DNA of 64,000 nt from Vreelandella subterranea (GCF_900111305.1 NZ_FOGS01000004.1:124001-188000); one strand, 5' to 3'. Positions 23,890 through 34,060 are shown, counted from the stretch's first letter. The notes: a model not told the origin generated them from the sequence alone. Translations and numbers: made by a program.

Positions 23890-25575
23890 ATGACTGAGTC
23901 TTCTAACAATTCCCGCCGTCATTCTTCTGCCGTGGTCGATGGTCCAGGCAAAGCCGCCAGCCGCGCCATGCTGCGCGCCGTGGGTTTTAACGACGACGAT
24001 TTCAAAAAGCCCCAAGTCGGCGTTGCCTCGACCTGGAGCATGGTGACGCCCTGCAACAGCCACATTGGCGAGCTGGCTGAGCATGCCCGCGACGGCGCCG
24101 ACGCGGCGGGTGGCAAGGGTGTGATCTTTAACACCATCACCATTTCCGATGGCATCGCCAACGGTACCGAGGGCATGAAGTACTCGCTGGTGTCCCGCGA
24201 GGTGATCGCCGATTCCATCGAGACCGTGGCGGGCTGCGAAGGCTTTGACGGCCTGGTGGCCATCGGCGGCTGCGACAAGAACATGCCCGGCTGTGTGATG
24301 GGCCTGGCGCGGCTCAATCGCCCCAGCGTGTTTGTCTATGGCGGCACCATCATGCCCGGCGAGGGGCATACCGATATCGTGTCGGTCTTCGAGGCCATGG
24401 GCGCGCATTCCCGCGGCGATATCGACCTGATCGAGCTTAAGAACATCGAGGAAACGGCGATTCCCGGCCCTGGTTCCTGCGGCGGCATGTACACCGCCAA
24501 CACCATGGCCTCGGCGATTGAAGCCCTGGGCATGAGCCTGCCAGGCAGCTCGGCCCAGAACGCCATTTCCCGCGACAAGCGCGAGGACTGTGAGGCGGCG
24601 GGCGAAGCCGTGCTGGCGCTGCTGGCCAACGATATCAAGCCTTCCGACATCATGACCCGCGAGGCGTTTGAAAACGCCGTGACCGTGGTCATTGCGCTGG
24701 GGGGATCGACCAACGCGGTACTGCACTTGATTGCCATGGCCCGCACGATCGGCGTCGAGTTGTCACTCAAGGACTTCACCGAGATCGGCAAGCGCGTGCC
24801 GGTCGTCGCCGACCTGCGCCCCAGCGGCCATTACATGATGAGCGAGCTGGTGGCGATTGGCGGTATTCAGCCGCTGATGAAGATCCTGCTCGACGCAGGC
24901 CTGCTGCACGGTGACTGTCTGACGGTCACCGGCAAGACGTTGGCGGAAAACCTCGCCGACGTTGAGCCCTACCCGCTGGACCAGAAAATCATCGCGCCGC
25001 TGGGTAACCCCATCAAGGCCGAAAGCCATTTGCGTATTCTCCATGGCAACCTGGCGCCGGAAGGTGCGGTGGCCAAGATTACCGGCAAGGAAGGCACGCT
25101 GTTCAGCGGTTCGGCACGGGTGTTTGGCTCTGAGGAAGAAGCCCAGGCGCGCATCAATGACGGCACCGTCGTGGCCGGGGACGTGATAGTGATTCGCTAC
25201 GAAGGCCCCAAGGGCGGCCCCGGCATGCGCGAAATGCTCACGCCTACGTCGGCCATCATGGGCCGTGGGCTGGGCAGCGACGTGGCACTGATTACCGACG
25301 GGCGTTTCTCCGGCGGCAGCCACGGCTTCGTCGTGGGCCACGTGTCCCCCGAGGCGTTCGAGGGCGGTCCCCTGGCGCTGGTGGAAGATGGCGACACCAT
25401 CACCATCGACGCGGTGGCCGATACTATCGAGGTGGCTATCTCCGATGATGAGATGATCCGCCGTCGGGCGGCCTGGCGGCAGCCGGCACCGCGTTACCGC
25501 CGGGGCGTGCTGGCCAAGTATGCACGGTTGGTCAGCTCCGCGAGCACCGGGGCGGTCACCGACAACGACGACTAG
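23890..25575 (+). CDS. ilvD: Dihydroxy-acid dehydratase
   Basis: About 561 residues of the IlvD/Edd family. It dehydrates 2,3-dihydroxy-isovalerate and -methylvalerate in valine and isoleucine synthesis. The Fe-S cluster cysteines are visible in [18 protein letters not shown] and [15 protein letters not shown]; the C-terminus has [22 protein letters not shown]. The length fits the shorter IlvD class rather than the 616-residue E. coli type. I start at ATG 23890 (MTESSNNS) because the upstream extension to 23833 is unlike the family, although the ribosome-binding site (GAGAGA) is weak. A Rho-independent terminator follows. Confidence 0.92.
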   Translation: MTESSNNSRRHSSAVVDGPGKAASRAMLRAVGFNDDDFKKPQVGVASTWSMVTPCNSHIGELAEHARDGADAAGGKGVIFNTITISDGIANGTEGMKYSLVSREVIADSIETVAGCEGFDGLVAIGGCDKNMPGCVMGLARLNRPSVFVYGGTIMPGEGHTDIVSVFEAMGAHSRGDIDLIELKNIEETAIPGPGSCGGMYTANTMASAIEALGMSLPGSSAQNAISRDKREDCEAAGEAVLALLANDIKPSDIMTREAFENAVTVVIALGGSTNAVLHLIAMARTIGVELSLKDFTEIGKRVPVVADLRPSGHYMMSELVAIGGIQPLMKILLDAGLLHGDCLTVTGKTLAENLADVEPYPLDQKIIAPLGNPIKAESHLRILHGNLAPEGAVAKITGKEGTLFSGSARVFGSEEEAQARINDGTVVAGDVIVIRYEGPKGGPGMREMLTPTSAIMGRGLGSDVALITDGRFSGGSHGFVVGHVSPEAFEGGPLALVEDGDTITIDAVADTIEVAISDDEMIRRRAAWRQPAPRYRRGVLAKYARLVSSASTGAVTDNDD

Positions 25576-25594
25576 TACTGTCATGAGCATGTCA

Positions 25595-25622
25595 AACGCC
25601 AGGGTTAACCTGGCGTTTTTAT
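25595..25622 (+). terminator. Terminator after ilvD
   Basis: AACGCCAGG pairs with CCTGGCGTT around GTTAA and runs into TTTTTATT. It lies 20 bases after the ilvD stop. Confidence 0.85.
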
Positions 25623-25643
25623 TGGCGTAAAGGAAACCGTTTG

Positions 25644-26840
25644 ATGTCGACGCAACCGAACTCCAAAACGTCGCGGGCAAGCGAGGTCTTCAAGGCATTC
25701 TTGTTGCTGGGCCTGACGTCCTTCGGCGGGCCGGTGGCACATCTGGGCTACTTCCGTACCGAATTTGTCGCCCGCCGGAAGTGGCTGACTGAAAGCGCCT
25801 ACGCCGACCTCGTCGCGCTATGCCAGTTTCTGCCCGGCCCGGCAAGCAGCCAGGTGGGGTTTGCGCTTGGCTTGATGCGCGCCGGACCCTGGGGGGCGGC
25901 CATGGCCTGGCTGGCGTTCACCCTGCCGTCGGCCATTGTGCTGGTGCTGTTTGCGTTTGGTGCCGCGGTGCTGGAGGGCCCCATCGCCAGCGGCATCATC
26001 CACGGCTTGAAGGTCGTGGCGGTGGCGATTGTCGCCCACGCGGTGTGGGGCATGGCGCGCAATCTCTGCCCGGATCCTACCCGTGCAGGTATTGCGCTGG
26101 CCGCCGTCTTTGCCGTTGTGGCCATCAGCGGGCCGCTGGGTCAGGTGGGCGCCATTGTGTTGGGTGGCATCGCCGGGCTGTTGCTGTGCCGCGGTGTGGC
26201 CGCGACCGCTGAGAGCGAGCCGCTGCATTTTCCGGTGTCGCGTCAGGTCGGCATCATCGCACTCGTACTGTTTGGCGGGCTGCTGATTCTATTGCCGCTG
26301 CTGGCGGGCATGGCGGCCTGGCTGGATATCGCCGATGCCTTTTACCGCTCAGGCGCGCTGGTGTTCGGCGGTGGTCACGTTGTGTTGCCGCTGCTTGAAG
26401 CCGAGGTGGTGCAGTCGGGCTGGGTTTCCGCCGACGAATTTTTGACCGGCTACGGGGCGGCTCAGGCGATCCCGGGGCCGCTGTTTACCTTTTCGGCCTA
26501 TCTGGGCGCACTGATACCGTCAGGCGGTAGCTTGCTGACCGCGACGCTTGCGCTGCTGGCGATTTTTCTACCGGGGTTCTTGCTGTTGGTGGGCGTACTG
26601 CCGTTCTGGAACCATTTTCGTCAGTGGCAGTGGGCGCAGGCGCTGATGCGTGGTGCCAATGCGGCCGTGGTCGGGATATTGGGCGCGGCGCTTTACGATC
26701 CGGTATGGACGAGTGCGATTGTTGGCGCTCCCGAGTTTGCGCTGGCGCTTACCGGCTTTCTGCTGTTAACCGTCTGGAAGCTTCCTGCCTGGGCGGTGGT
26801 GATCGTGGTGGCAATGGGGGGCGTGCTGATTGCGCCCTGA
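25644..26840 (+). CDS. chrA: Chromate transporter ChrA
   Basis: A 398-residue membrane protein of the CHR family in its long, two-domain form. The first half opens with FLLLGLTSFGGPVAHLGYF and has FLPGPASSQVGFALG; the second half repeats the pattern as ALVFGGGHVVLPLLEAEVV and QAIPGPLFTFSAYLGA. About ten membrane helices are visible. The family exports chromate by proton-linked exchange, though many members have untested substrates. AAAGGAAAC lies ahead of ATG 25644. No chrB or chrR regulator is adjacent. Confidence 0.9.
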   Translation: MSTQPNSKTSRASEVFKAFLLLGLTSFGGPVAHLGYFRTEFVARRKWLTESAYADLVALCQFLPGPASSQVGFALGLMRAGPWGAAMAWLAFTLPSAIVLVLFAFGAAVLEGPIASGIIHGLKVVAVAIVAHAVWGMARNLCPDPTRAGIALAAVFAVVAISGPLGQVGAIVLGGIAGLLLCRGVAATAESEPLHFPVSRQVGIIALVLFGGLLILLPLLAGMAAWLDIADAFYRSGALVFGGGHVVLPLLEAEVVQSGWVSADEFLTGYGAAQAIPGPLFTFSAYLGALIPSGGSLLTATLALLAIFLPGFLLLVGVLPFWNHFRQWQWAQALMRGANAAVVGILGAALYDPVWTSAIVGAPEFALALTGFLLLTVWKLPAWAVVIVVAMGGVLIAP

Positions 26841-26937
26841 TACTGTTGCATGAAGCGGATACAAAAACGGCCGCTGCAAGGGCGGCCGGTGATAGCGATA
26901 AAAAATAATCCGATAGGAGAGATAAAGGATCTATTCG

Positions 26938-27210
26938 CTATGGCACCTCCACTTCCAGGGTGCGACGCAAAACGTGAAGCTCATCCACGTTAAGGTGCTC
27001 AAGCTTTCCAGCGAGCAGGTCGCTGACCTTCTGAACGGGTAACCCCGCTCGGCGGGCGATTTCACGGCTTCCCATGTCTGATACCGCAATCAGGCGCGTG
27101 ATAATACGCATCAAGCGCGTACGTCTTTCGAGTTCCCTGACATCGAGGTCAGGGCTGCTTCGCGGAGGGTCGTGCAAATCCGCGTGGGCAGTTGAGCGTG
27201 CCGTACTCAT
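26938..27210 (-). CDS. Xre-type HTH regulator, antitoxin-like orphan
   Basis: A 90-residue protein. After a polar N-terminus, residues 33-85 match the HTH_37 type of Xre domain: LMRIITRLIA, then MGSREIARRAGLPVQKVSDLLAGKLEHLNVDEL. This is the domain of HigA/NadS-like antitoxins, but no toxin gene lies next to it. It may regulate its own or a distant promoter. It faces chrA tail to tail and is divergent from purE. Confidence 0.75.
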   Translation of the reverse strand: MSTARSTAHADLHDPPRSSPDLDVRELERRTRLMRIITRLIAVSDMGSREIARRAGLPVQKVSDLLAGKLEHLNVDELHVLRRTLEVEVP

Positions 27211-27420
27211 GAGGCTCCATCAGTCTGAAATGACAAAGACACAATGCCGCCAACCGAGGGGCATTTCAATACCTTTTTTGAGGAAAATTTCATGGTACGC
27301 AAGGCCCCCCGCAAAGGGCCTGGCTCTGGTAGACTAACCCCTTAATTTTTCGCCTGTCCTCTTGCATGAGGCAGGGTATATTGAGCGTATTGATAAGGCC
27401 ACGGGCCGGGGAGTGATGGC

Positions 27421-27936
27421 ATGTCATCGAACAGCGCACCCAAAGTGGGTGTGATTATGGGGTCCAAATCGGATTGGCCGGTCATGGAACACGCTGTCTC
27501 CATGCTGGAGCGTTTGGGCGTGGCCTATGAAACCCGCGTCGTGTCGGCGCACCGTACACCTGATCTGCTGTTCGACTATGCCAAGGGCGCTGCCGAGCGC
27601 GGCCTGCAGGTGATTGTGGCGGGCGCGGGCGGCGCGGCTCACCTGCCGGGCATGGTGGCCTCACAAACGCCGCTGCCGGTGCTGGGTGTGCCGGTGGAAT
27701 CCAAGTCGCTGAAAGGTCTGGATTCGCTGCTCTCGATTGCGCAGATGCCGGGCGGCATTGCGGTCGGTACCCTGGCGATTGGGAAGGCGGGCGCGACCAA
27801 TGCAGGGTTGCTCGCGGCACAGATCGTCGGCTTGCAGGACACCGAGGTGCGCAATGCGGTGGAAGCGTTCCGCGCCGAACAGACCCAGAAAGTGCTCGAT
27901 AACCCGGACCCACGCCCCGACCCGGAAGCCGAATAA
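27421..27936 (+). CDS. purE: N5-carboxyaminoimidazole ribonucleotide mutase
   Basis: A 171-residue class I PurE. It converts N5-CAIR to CAIR in purine synthesis. [13 protein letters not shown] is the phosphate-binding start, followed by [15 protein letters not shown] with the catalytic His, and [21 protein letters not shown] lies 9 bases before the ATG. purK follows after 11 bases, the usual arrangement in gammaproteobacteria. Confidence 0.96.
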   Translation: MSSNSAPKVGVIMGSKSDWPVMEHAVSMLERLGVAYETRVVSAHRTPDLLFDYAKGAAERGLQVIVAGAGGAAHLPGMVASQTPLPVLGVPVESKSLKGLDSLLSIAQMPGGIAVGTLAIGKAGATNAGLLAAQIVGLQDTEVRNAVEAFRAEQTQKVLDNPDPRPDPEAE

Positions 27937-27947
27937 GGAAGCCTGTA

Positions 27948-29090
27948 ATGACGTCTACCATTCCAAGTAATATCGGTGTACTGGGCGCAGGCCAACTAGG
28001 CCGCATGCTGGCGCTGGCGGGCTACCCGCTGGGCAATCGCTTCACCTTCCTGGATACCACGGGTAACCCCAGCGCGGGTATCGGCGAGGTGATCGTCGAC
28101 CCTGACAATCAGCACCTGGCGGCATTTCTTGAAAAGGTCGACGTGGTGACCTACGAATTCGAGCACCTGCCGGTTCAACTGGTGCGCGACATTGAACAGC
28201 ACAAGCCGGTGTACCCCAGCAGCCGCGCCATTGAAGTATGCCAGAACCGGGTGGAAGAGAAGGCCCTGTTTGACCACTTGGGGATTCCCACGCCCGCTTA
28301 CCGCATCGTCGAGAGTGCCGAGCAGCTCGAAGCCGCCGCCCACGAGCTGGGCTGCCCGGTGGTGGCGAAGTCCGTCACTGAAGGCTACGACGGTAAAGGC
28401 CAGGCGGTGCTCAAACAGCCCGAACAGGCAGGTGACGCCTGGCGCGATATCGGCCACCGCCAGCTGATTGTCGAAGCCTTTGTCGACTTCGTCCGTGAAG
28501 TGTCGATCATTGCCGTGCGCGGCCGGGATGGCGAGGTGGTGTTCTACCCCATGGCGGAAAACCAGCACGTGGATGGCATCTTGCGCTACTCGGTCGCGCC
28601 GCTGCCGGATATCGACGCAAGCGTTCAGCAAACCGCTGACCGCTACATTCGTTCGTTGCTGGATGAGCTGGACTACGTGGGCGTGCTGGCGCTGGAACTC
28701 TTCCAGGCTCGCGATGGCAGCCTGCTGGCCAATGAAATGGCGCCACGGGTGCATAACTCGGGCCACTGGACCATGAACGGTGCAGTGACCAGCCAGTTTG
28801 AAAACCACCTGCGCGCGGTGCAGGGCCTGCCCTTGGGCAGCCCTGAGGCGATTGCGCCTACCTGCATGATCAACGTCATCGGACAGGAGGGGGATAGCTC
28901 GGCTTTGCTGGCGTTGTCTAACACCCACCTGCACCGCTATGACAAGACCGAGCGGGCCGGGCGTAAGCTGGCGCATCTCAATATAGTGGCGGATACCCAC
29001 GCCGAGCTGCTTGAAAAAGTGCGTGCCTGCCAGGCCTTGTTGCCGGGGGCGCCGCCTGTCTCGTGGAGTTTTGAATCAACTAGCCAGTGA
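27948..29090 (+). CDS. purK: N5-carboxyaminoimidazole ribonucleotide synthase
   Basis: A 380-residue ATP-grasp enzyme that uses ATP and bicarbonate to carboxylate AIR, feeding PurE. The N-terminus has GVLGAGQLGRMLALAGYPLG, the middle has VVAKSVTEGYDGKGQ and ELDYVGVLALELF, and the metal-binding part is NEMAPRVHNSGHWT. The start follows AAGGAAGCC. It is co-transcribed with purE. No strong terminator is visible after it; 29091-29296 holds no gene. Confidence 0.95.
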   Translation: MTSTIPSNIGVLGAGQLGRMLALAGYPLGNRFTFLDTTGNPSAGIGEVIVDPDNQHLAAFLEKVDVVTYEFEHLPVQLVRDIEQHKPVYPSSRAIEVCQNRVEEKALFDHLGIPTPAYRIVESAEQLEAAAHELGCPVVAKSVTEGYDGKGQAVLKQPEQAGDAWRDIGHRQLIVEAFVDFVREVSIIAVRGRDGEVVFYPMAENQHVDGILRYSVAPLPDIDASVQQTADRYIRSLLDELDYVGVLALELFQARDGSLLANEMAPRVHNSGHWTMNGAVTSQFENHLRAVQGLPLGSPEAIAPTCMINVIGQEGDSSALLALSNTHLHRYDKTERAGRKLAHLNIVADTHAELLEKVRACQALLPGAPPVSWSFESTSQ

Positions 29091-29296
29091 GCGTCTAGAC
29101 GAGCCCGGCGTCGTTATCGCGGACGAAAGCGGAGTCTGCCTCGCTCATGTAGCGGGTCGTTGACCCGGAGATTGTTGTTCAAAAGGCTGCTTTCATTCTA
29201 TGAATCTTGGGCTGACAGGCTGAACTTTTCTTCGGTAACGATAGGGCAGACTGGGAAGGTAACCCCATTAACGCGAGTTAGATACAAACTCGCAGT

Positions 29297-29328
29297 AAAA
29301 AACGGGAGCGCTTCCTGAAAGCGCTCCC
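29297..29328 (-). terminator. Terminator after the 29354-31510 receptor
   Basis: On the minus strand GGGAGCGCTT pairs with AAGCGCTCCC around a 5-base loop and continues into GTTTTTTAC, 25 bases after the receptor stop. Confidence 0.85.
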
Positions 29329-29353
29329 ATTGCAATAAACCAGAGAGTGTTAC

Positions 29354-31510
29354 TTAAAACTCGACGGTCGCCGAAAGCTTGAAGGTGCGCGGTTCGCCTT
29401 GAATCAAATAATTCGCAAAGGACGTCGAGGCGCCTGACCAGTAATCTTCGTCGGTCACGTTGTCGATGCCTGCGCGCCAGACCCAATCAGCGCCACCGAC
29501 CGGTGTGGTGTAGCGCAGGCCAAGATCGAGGCGTGTCCAGGAATCCAGCTTCAAGTCGTTAGCCACATCGGCGTACTGCGAGCCCGTGTGCAGGATGCGC
29601 CCAGTGGCAGTGAGGCGCTCCATGAAGGGCGTATCCCATTCGCCACCGAGCACAAAACGATACTCAGGAACGCCCGTGGCGTCATTTCCTTCGTTGCCAT
29701 CCTGTGTTTTGGTGAGTTCGGCATCTATCCAGGTCGCGCTGCTGAACAGGCGCACTCCTGTCGTCGGCTCACCGTAAAGGCTTAGCTCCAGACCACGATT
29801 ACGCTGCTCGTTATCCAGGTTGCCGACGCCATCGACGACCGCTGCAGAGGGCAGCTCGATCTGGAACAGGCTAATTCCACCGCCGAGGTTGCCGTAGTCG
29901 AACTTGGCACCCACCTCGTGCTGCTCGGCATGGGCAATGCCCAAGTACTGACCATAGTTCAGCGCGTTGTTATCGCTGACCGTGCCGCCATCCTGCAACG
30001 CTTCGACGTAGTTGGCGTAAAGCGAGATATTATCCGTGGTCTTGAACACCGCGCCAACGGCGGGGGTTACCCGACGGTCGGCATAGCGATTGCTGCTACC
30101 GTTATTAGGACGTTCGTCGATCTCGAATTCCTGATAGCGGGCGCCCAGGGTGAGCAGCAGTCGGTCATCGATGAATCCAAGCGTATCGCTCAGCGTGACC
30201 CCTTGGGAGCGTTGGCGCCTCACGTTCCCTCCCACGTCAGGCGTGCCCTCCGGGCGAGATAAATCGACGGGATCGTAGATGTTGGTCGTGCCTGCCGCGA
30301 GGAAATTAAAGTCCGTGTCGAACTTGCGATAGGCGCTAGAGTAGCCAACGGTAATGTCATGGCTAACCGGGCCGGTCAGCACGTAGCCCCGAAGCCCCGC
30401 CTGGCTTGCGACGTTGTCGATATGGTTGTCGGTCTCGAAGTCGGTGACACTGGCATTACCCGCGTCATCGCTAAGGCGCGGCGTCGCCGACACGATGCCT
30501 TCGAGCGTGCGGTTACCCCCCAAGGCCGCGAAAGCGGTCCAGGTGTTGGTGAGGTCATATTCGCCTCTGACCATGCCGAAATTGGTTTCTAGCTCGGTTC
30601 CACCGAAAGAGGGGGTGTAGTTCAACGAGGAGTCCGGCGCAGTGGGCACCTGAGTGGCCGCGCCGGTGTTGACGCTTGAACGGCCAGCATCAAGGGTGAG
30701 CTTTTGATGACCGATATCGAACAATAACCGGCCTCGATCCCCACGGTAGTCGAGCCCAACGACGACGGAGGTATCGCGCTGGTTTTCGTCATCAATGGCG
30801 GTATCACCACGGCCGCGCGTGGCACTTACCCGTGCTCCCCATTGCTTCTGATCACCATAACGCTGGCTGGCATCGACGCCCACTTCGCCGTAGCCATCGG
30901 AGCGATAGCCACTGGATAGCTTGAGCATGGGGTCATCCCCCGCACGCTTGGGCTCGATGTTGATGGTGCCACCAATGCCGCCGCTCCCGCCGATGGGAAT
31001 GCCCGATGTAAAGGCGCTGGCGCCTTTGAAGACTTCGACGCGCTCGGCAAGGTCGCTGTTGATGATCTGGCGTGGCAGTACGCCGTAGAGGCCGCCATAA
31101 GCCACGTCGTCACCGGTCAGGTTAAAGCCGCGCACCTTGTACGCTTCGCCATAGATGCCAAAGCCCAGCCCTACCGATACCGAGGCATCGTTCTGCAGGG
31201 TATCGCCCAGTGTCTGAGATTGCTGATCCTCCACCAGCTCACTGGTATAACTGACGACGTTGAAAGGCACGTCCATCGCGTCCTTTTCACCGAGCAGGCC
31301 CACTCGGCCGCCCGCCGCGATCTGGCCACCGGCGAAGGGCGGAGGTGGCGTATCTCCATAGGTCGGTACGGAACCCGTGACGGTGACGGTATCCAGGGGC
31401 TGATTGTCAGCACTCGTCTGCGCCCAGGTGGTCGCGGGTGTGATACCCATCGCGATCAGCGTCAGCGCGCGCAGGAGCCGTGCTTTGCGCGAGGTGTTCC
31501 CAAGAGGCAT
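29354..31510 (-). CDS. TonB-dependent siderophore receptor
   Basis: A 718-residue outer-membrane receptor with a signal peptide cut after TWAQ. The TonB box region is LDTVTVTGS. The plug has KVRGFNLTGDD and the ERVEVFKGASAFTSG...GGTINIEPKR pattern common to ferric-siderophore receptors. The last residue is Phe, as needed for barrel assembly. A FhuD-like binding protein is encoded divergently 200 bases away, and a Fur-box-like sequence lies between them, so it is likely iron-repressed. The ligand is not evident; hydroxamate is suggested by the FhuD partner. Confidence 0.88.
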   Translation of the reverse strand: MPLGNTSRKARLLRALTLIAMGITPATTWAQTSADNQPLDTVTVTGSVPTYGDTPPPPFAGGQIAAGGRVGLLGEKDAMDVPFNVVSYTSELVEDQQSQTLGDTLQNDASVSVGLGFGIYGEAYKVRGFNLTGDDVAYGGLYGVLPRQIINSDLAERVEVFKGASAFTSGIPIGGSGGIGGTINIEPKRAGDDPMLKLSSGYRSDGYGEVGVDASQRYGDQKQWGARVSATRGRGDTAIDDENQRDTSVVVGLDYRGDRGRLLFDIGHQKLTLDAGRSSVNTGAATQVPTAPDSSLNYTPSFGGTELETNFGMVRGEYDLTNTWTAFAALGGNRTLEGIVSATPRLSDDAGNASVTDFETDNHIDNVASQAGLRGYVLTGPVSHDITVGYSSAYRKFDTDFNFLAAGTTNIYDPVDLSRPEGTPDVGGNVRRQRSQGVTLSDTLGFIDDRLLLTLGARYQEFEIDERPNNGSSNRYADRRVTPAVGAVFKTTDNISLYANYVEALQDGGTVSDNNALNYGQYLGIAHAEQHEVGAKFDYGNLGGGISLFQIELPSAAVVDGVGNLDNEQRNRGLELSLYGEPTTGVRLFSSATWIDAELTKTQDGNEGNDATGVPEYRFVLGGEWDTPFMERLTATGRILHTGSQYADVANDLKLDSWTRLDLGLRYTTPVGGADWVWRAGIDNVTDEDYWSGASTSFANYLIQGEPRTFKLSATVEF

Positions 31511-31625
31511 AGTGTCGATCCTATCGTTTTTACAGAAGCCCCCAGCCGCCGTGTTTTATGAATCCGATGTAAGAAAGCGGAGGGCTTGGCGGTCGTTTCA
31601 TGATCATCTTTCCAGCATGGATACA

Positions 31626-31640
31626 TATGATAAACAAAAT
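31626..31640. promoter_or_regulatory. Fur-box-like site between receptor and FhuD-like gene
   Basis: TATGATAAACAAAAT matches about 11 of 15 positions of the central Fur consensus AATGATAATCATTAT. It lies between two divergent iron-uptake genes. The match is moderate. Confidence 0.4.
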
Positions 31641-31710
31641 GAGATGTATTAACACCTGCGGATAGCATTTTTTCCGTACTGCCTTGCAAAAAATGCGCAT
31701 TGACGTCTAA

Positions 31711-32625
31711 ATGTGGTCTCTTTTTTCTGATGCTCTTGCTGCTATGTGCCACCTCTCGATGCGCTCTTTTTTGGTCCGCTGCTGTTTAACGGCCGCTTGC
31801 TTTCTGCCCTTGCCGAATGCCCATGCGCAGTGGGCCACCATCAACTGGACCATTGCCGAAACGCTACTGGCCATTGACGCGCCCCTGACGGGTAGCGCTC
31901 AACAAAAGGGTTACCATGAGTGGGTAAGGGAGCCAAAGATCCCCGACGGTGTTGTAGATATTGGCCTGCGTTCACAGCCCAACCTCGAGCTCATGGCGCA
32001 ATCGCCACCGACACAAACGTTCATTTCGCCGATGTTCGCCAGTTTGACAGAGCGTCTGGAGAGAATTGCCCCCGTCACGCCGTTCTCCCCCTATTCACCC
32101 GGCACCCATACCTGGCAGGAGATACAAACACTCACCCGGCAGCTAGGTGAGTTGACCGGCCACCAACTGCAAGCGGCGCAGCTAATCAACGAAACGCATA
32201 CGTTGATGGACATGCTTCGCCAACAGCGCTCCGATGTACCGCCGTTACTGATGGTGCAATTCATGGATGCCCGTCATGTGAGGGTTTTTGGCGACAACAG
32301 TCTCTATAACGCCGTGCTTGAGCGAATCAATTTGACCAATGCCTGGGATCGGCCCACCAACGCCTGGGGATTTTCACTCACGGGCATCGAAGCGCTCTAC
32401 GACTATCCTGAGGCCACGCTGGTCGTTGTCGAGCCGTTGCCCGCTGGGGTTGAAGACGCGCTGGCGAAAAGTGGTTTATGGCAACATTTACCCAGCGTTA
32501 AAAACGCCACTCTATTGCGTTTACCGCCGGTATGGAGTTTTGGCGCGCTGCCTTCCGCTCAGCGTTTTGCTCGTGAGTTGGTTGCTGCGCTTGCGTCGCG
32601 CAACATGTCACTAGCGAGCGATTGA
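31711..32625 (+). CDS. FhuD-like periplasmic siderophore-binding protein
   Basis: About 300 residues. It has a signal peptide ending PNAHA and the FhuD pattern INWTIAETLLAID, YHEWV, GLRSQPNLELM near residues 45-95 and MVQFMDARHVRVFGDNSLY in the second lobe. It would carry a ferric siderophore from receptor to inner-membrane permease. Alternative starts at 31744 or 31759 (MRSFLVRCC) give a more usual signal peptide; no clear ribosome-binding site decides. It is divergent from a TonB receptor and has no permease or ATPase beside it. The C-terminal block PSAQRFARELV recurs in two other FhuD-like proteins here. Confidence 0.8.
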   Translation: MWSLFSDALAAMCHLSMRSFLVRCCLTAACFLPLPNAHAQWATINWTIAETLLAIDAPLTGSAQQKGYHEWVREPKIPDGVVDIGLRSQPNLELMAQSPPTQTFISPMFASLTERLERIAPVTPFSPYSPGTHTWQEIQTLTRQLGELTGHQLQAAQLINETHTLMDMLRQQRSDVPPLLMVQFMDARHVRVFGDNSLYNAVLERINLTNAWDRPTNAWGFSLTGIEALYDYPEATLVVVEPLPAGVEDALAKSGLWQHLPSVKNATLLRLPPVWSFGALPSAQRFARELVAALASRNMSLASD

Positions 32626-32892
32626 GAGCCTAGCCCCCGCTTTCATTACGGTTTTCAATATTAGGACCATCACCACGCCAGGTTTGGCCGGGGAGCCCGC
32701 GCTTGAAGCTACCGCGAATCCCCTCTGTCACTCATTGCTCCTACTCGGAAGGAAAAGGGCTACGGTTATTCTATGAATCCAGGGTGTTAGTTTGAGTCTG
32801 CACAAATGAATGCTTCACTGCCCGCTATCTTTCTAGAAACGATGCGGTACCATGCTGCGCCTGGTTCGCTTTCTCTATAGGGCATTATTGGC

Positions 32893-33759
32893 ATGAACAC
32901 CTCCCCTTTTCAGGCGCTGGCCTGTCCGTTAGACGGTAAGCCACTGACACCGTCAGATAGCGCATGGTGCTGCCCGGCGGGTCATAGCTTCGACATTGCC
33001 AAACAAGGCTATGTGAACCTGCTGCTGGTTCAGCAAAAACGCTCCAGCGATCCTGGCGATAGCAAGGCGATGGTGGCCGCGCGGCGTCGGTTTCTGGAGG
33101 CGGGGCACTATCAGCCGATTGCCGAGGTGGTGAGCCGGGCGGTGTTTGACCACGCAGAACAAGCATTACCCCGCGATACCTTGTTCAGCTGCCTCGATGC
33201 TGGCTGTGGTGATGGCTACTACCTTCGGGAGTTAGCCGACGCGGCGGCGAGCCAGACGTCGCTTGCATTAATGGGGCTGGATATTTCCAAATGGGCCGTG
33301 CAGGCGGCGGCCAAGCAGGATAATAAACAGCACCCGCACAGCCGCTGGGTGGTGGGCAGCAATGCCAACCTGCCGGTTCAGAGCGGGGCGCTCGATTGTG
33401 TGCTTTGCATGTTTGGTTTTCCGGTCGTTGACGAGTTCGCGCGGGTACTCAAACCAGGCGGCCTGCTGCTACAGCTGGAGGCGGGGTCGGATCACCTGCG
33501 TGAATTGCGCGATATTATCTACCCGACGTTAAAACCGGAGCGGGCAAGTGATGTTGAACCGCCAGCGGGGTTCGCATCGCTGGGTTCAGAGGTGCTGCGC
33601 TACACGCTTACGCTCAACGATGCAGAGACGATTGCTGATTTGCTGGTGATGACGCCGCATTTTTATCGTGCTACCACTGAAGGCCGCGAGAAGGCCGCTG
33701 CACTTGGGGAGATAACCTTGACGGTGGACGTGCGAGTCGTGCGGTGGGAGCGTATTTAA
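32893..33759 (+). CDS. rlmA: 23S rRNA (guanine-745-N1)-methyltransferase
   Basis: A 288-residue SAM-dependent methyltransferase. The N-terminal zinc ribbon is visible (Cys11 in LACPLDGKPL, Cys26-Cys27 and His31 in WCCPAGHSFD), followed by AKQGYVNLLL, which is typical of RlmA. The SAM site is CLDAGCGDGYYLREL. DNP-type catalytic pairs are absent, as expected for this base methyltransferase. It modifies helix 35 of 23S rRNA. A hairpin terminator follows. Confidence 0.9.
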   Translation: MNTSPFQALACPLDGKPLTPSDSAWCCPAGHSFDIAKQGYVNLLLVQQKRSSDPGDSKAMVAARRRFLEAGHYQPIAEVVSRAVFDHAEQALPRDTLFSCLDAGCGDGYYLRELADAAASQTSLALMGLDISKWAVQAAAKQDNKQHPHSRWVVGSNANLPVQSGALDCVLCMFGFPVVDEFARVLKPGGLLLQLEAGSDHLRELRDIIYPTLKPERASDVEPPAGFASLGSEVLRYTLTLNDAETIADLLVMTPHFYRATTEGREKAAALGEITLTVDVRVVRWERI

Positions 33760-33787
33760 AGGCAGTTTTCATAGATGCCAAACGCAA

Positions 33788-33811
33788 CAAGGCCCGCCTA
33801 AGCGGGCCTTG
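33788..33811. terminator. Bidirectional terminator between rlmA and csp
   Basis: AAGGCCCGC pairs with GCGGGCCTT around CTAA between convergent gene ends. A second small hairpin (CGAACC...GGTTCG) follows at 33817-33835. Confidence 0.7.
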
Positions 33812-33853
33812 CAGTCCGAACCCCGGAAGGTTCGGGCAAACTGCTAACGGATG

Positions 33854-34060
33854 TTAGGAAGTTTGCTTGATGTTTGAAGCTTGTAGGCCTTTCTTGCCTT
33901 GGGTAACGTCAAAAGAGACGCTAGCGCCTTCTTGGAGAGATTTGAAGCCGTCGGCTTGAATCTCGGAGAAGTGGGCAAAGAGGTCGTCGCCGCCGTCAGA
34001 AGGAGCGATGAAACCGAAGCCTTTAGTGTCGTTAAACCATTTAACTGTGCCAGTTGCCAT
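33854..34060 (-). CDS. CspA-family cold-shock protein
   Basis: A 68-residue nucleic-acid-binding OB-fold protein. RNP1 is KGFGFI and RNP2 is LFAHFSEI, and the start [11 protein letters not shown] is the family hallmark. AAGGATC lies 6-10 bases before ATG 34060; the longer frame to 34081 is not used. These proteins melt RNA structure in cold or growth transitions. The upstream 34061-34280 has no gene and may include a long regulatory leader. Confidence 0.93.
   Translation of the reverse strand: MATGTVKWFNDTKGFGFIAPSDGGDDLFAHFSEIQADGFKSLQEGASVSFDVTQGKKGLQASNIKQTS

Noticed and set aside
23806-25680. Minus-strand ORFs of about 305 codons opposite ilvD
   Set aside because: They mirror the ilvD codon pattern, are rich in His/Gly/Ala and match no family; ilvD is certain.
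32626-32892. Possible cobalamin or other riboswitch near the TonB receptors
   Set aside because: No conserved B12-box or other known riboswitch core could be found here or in 29091-29296 on either strand.
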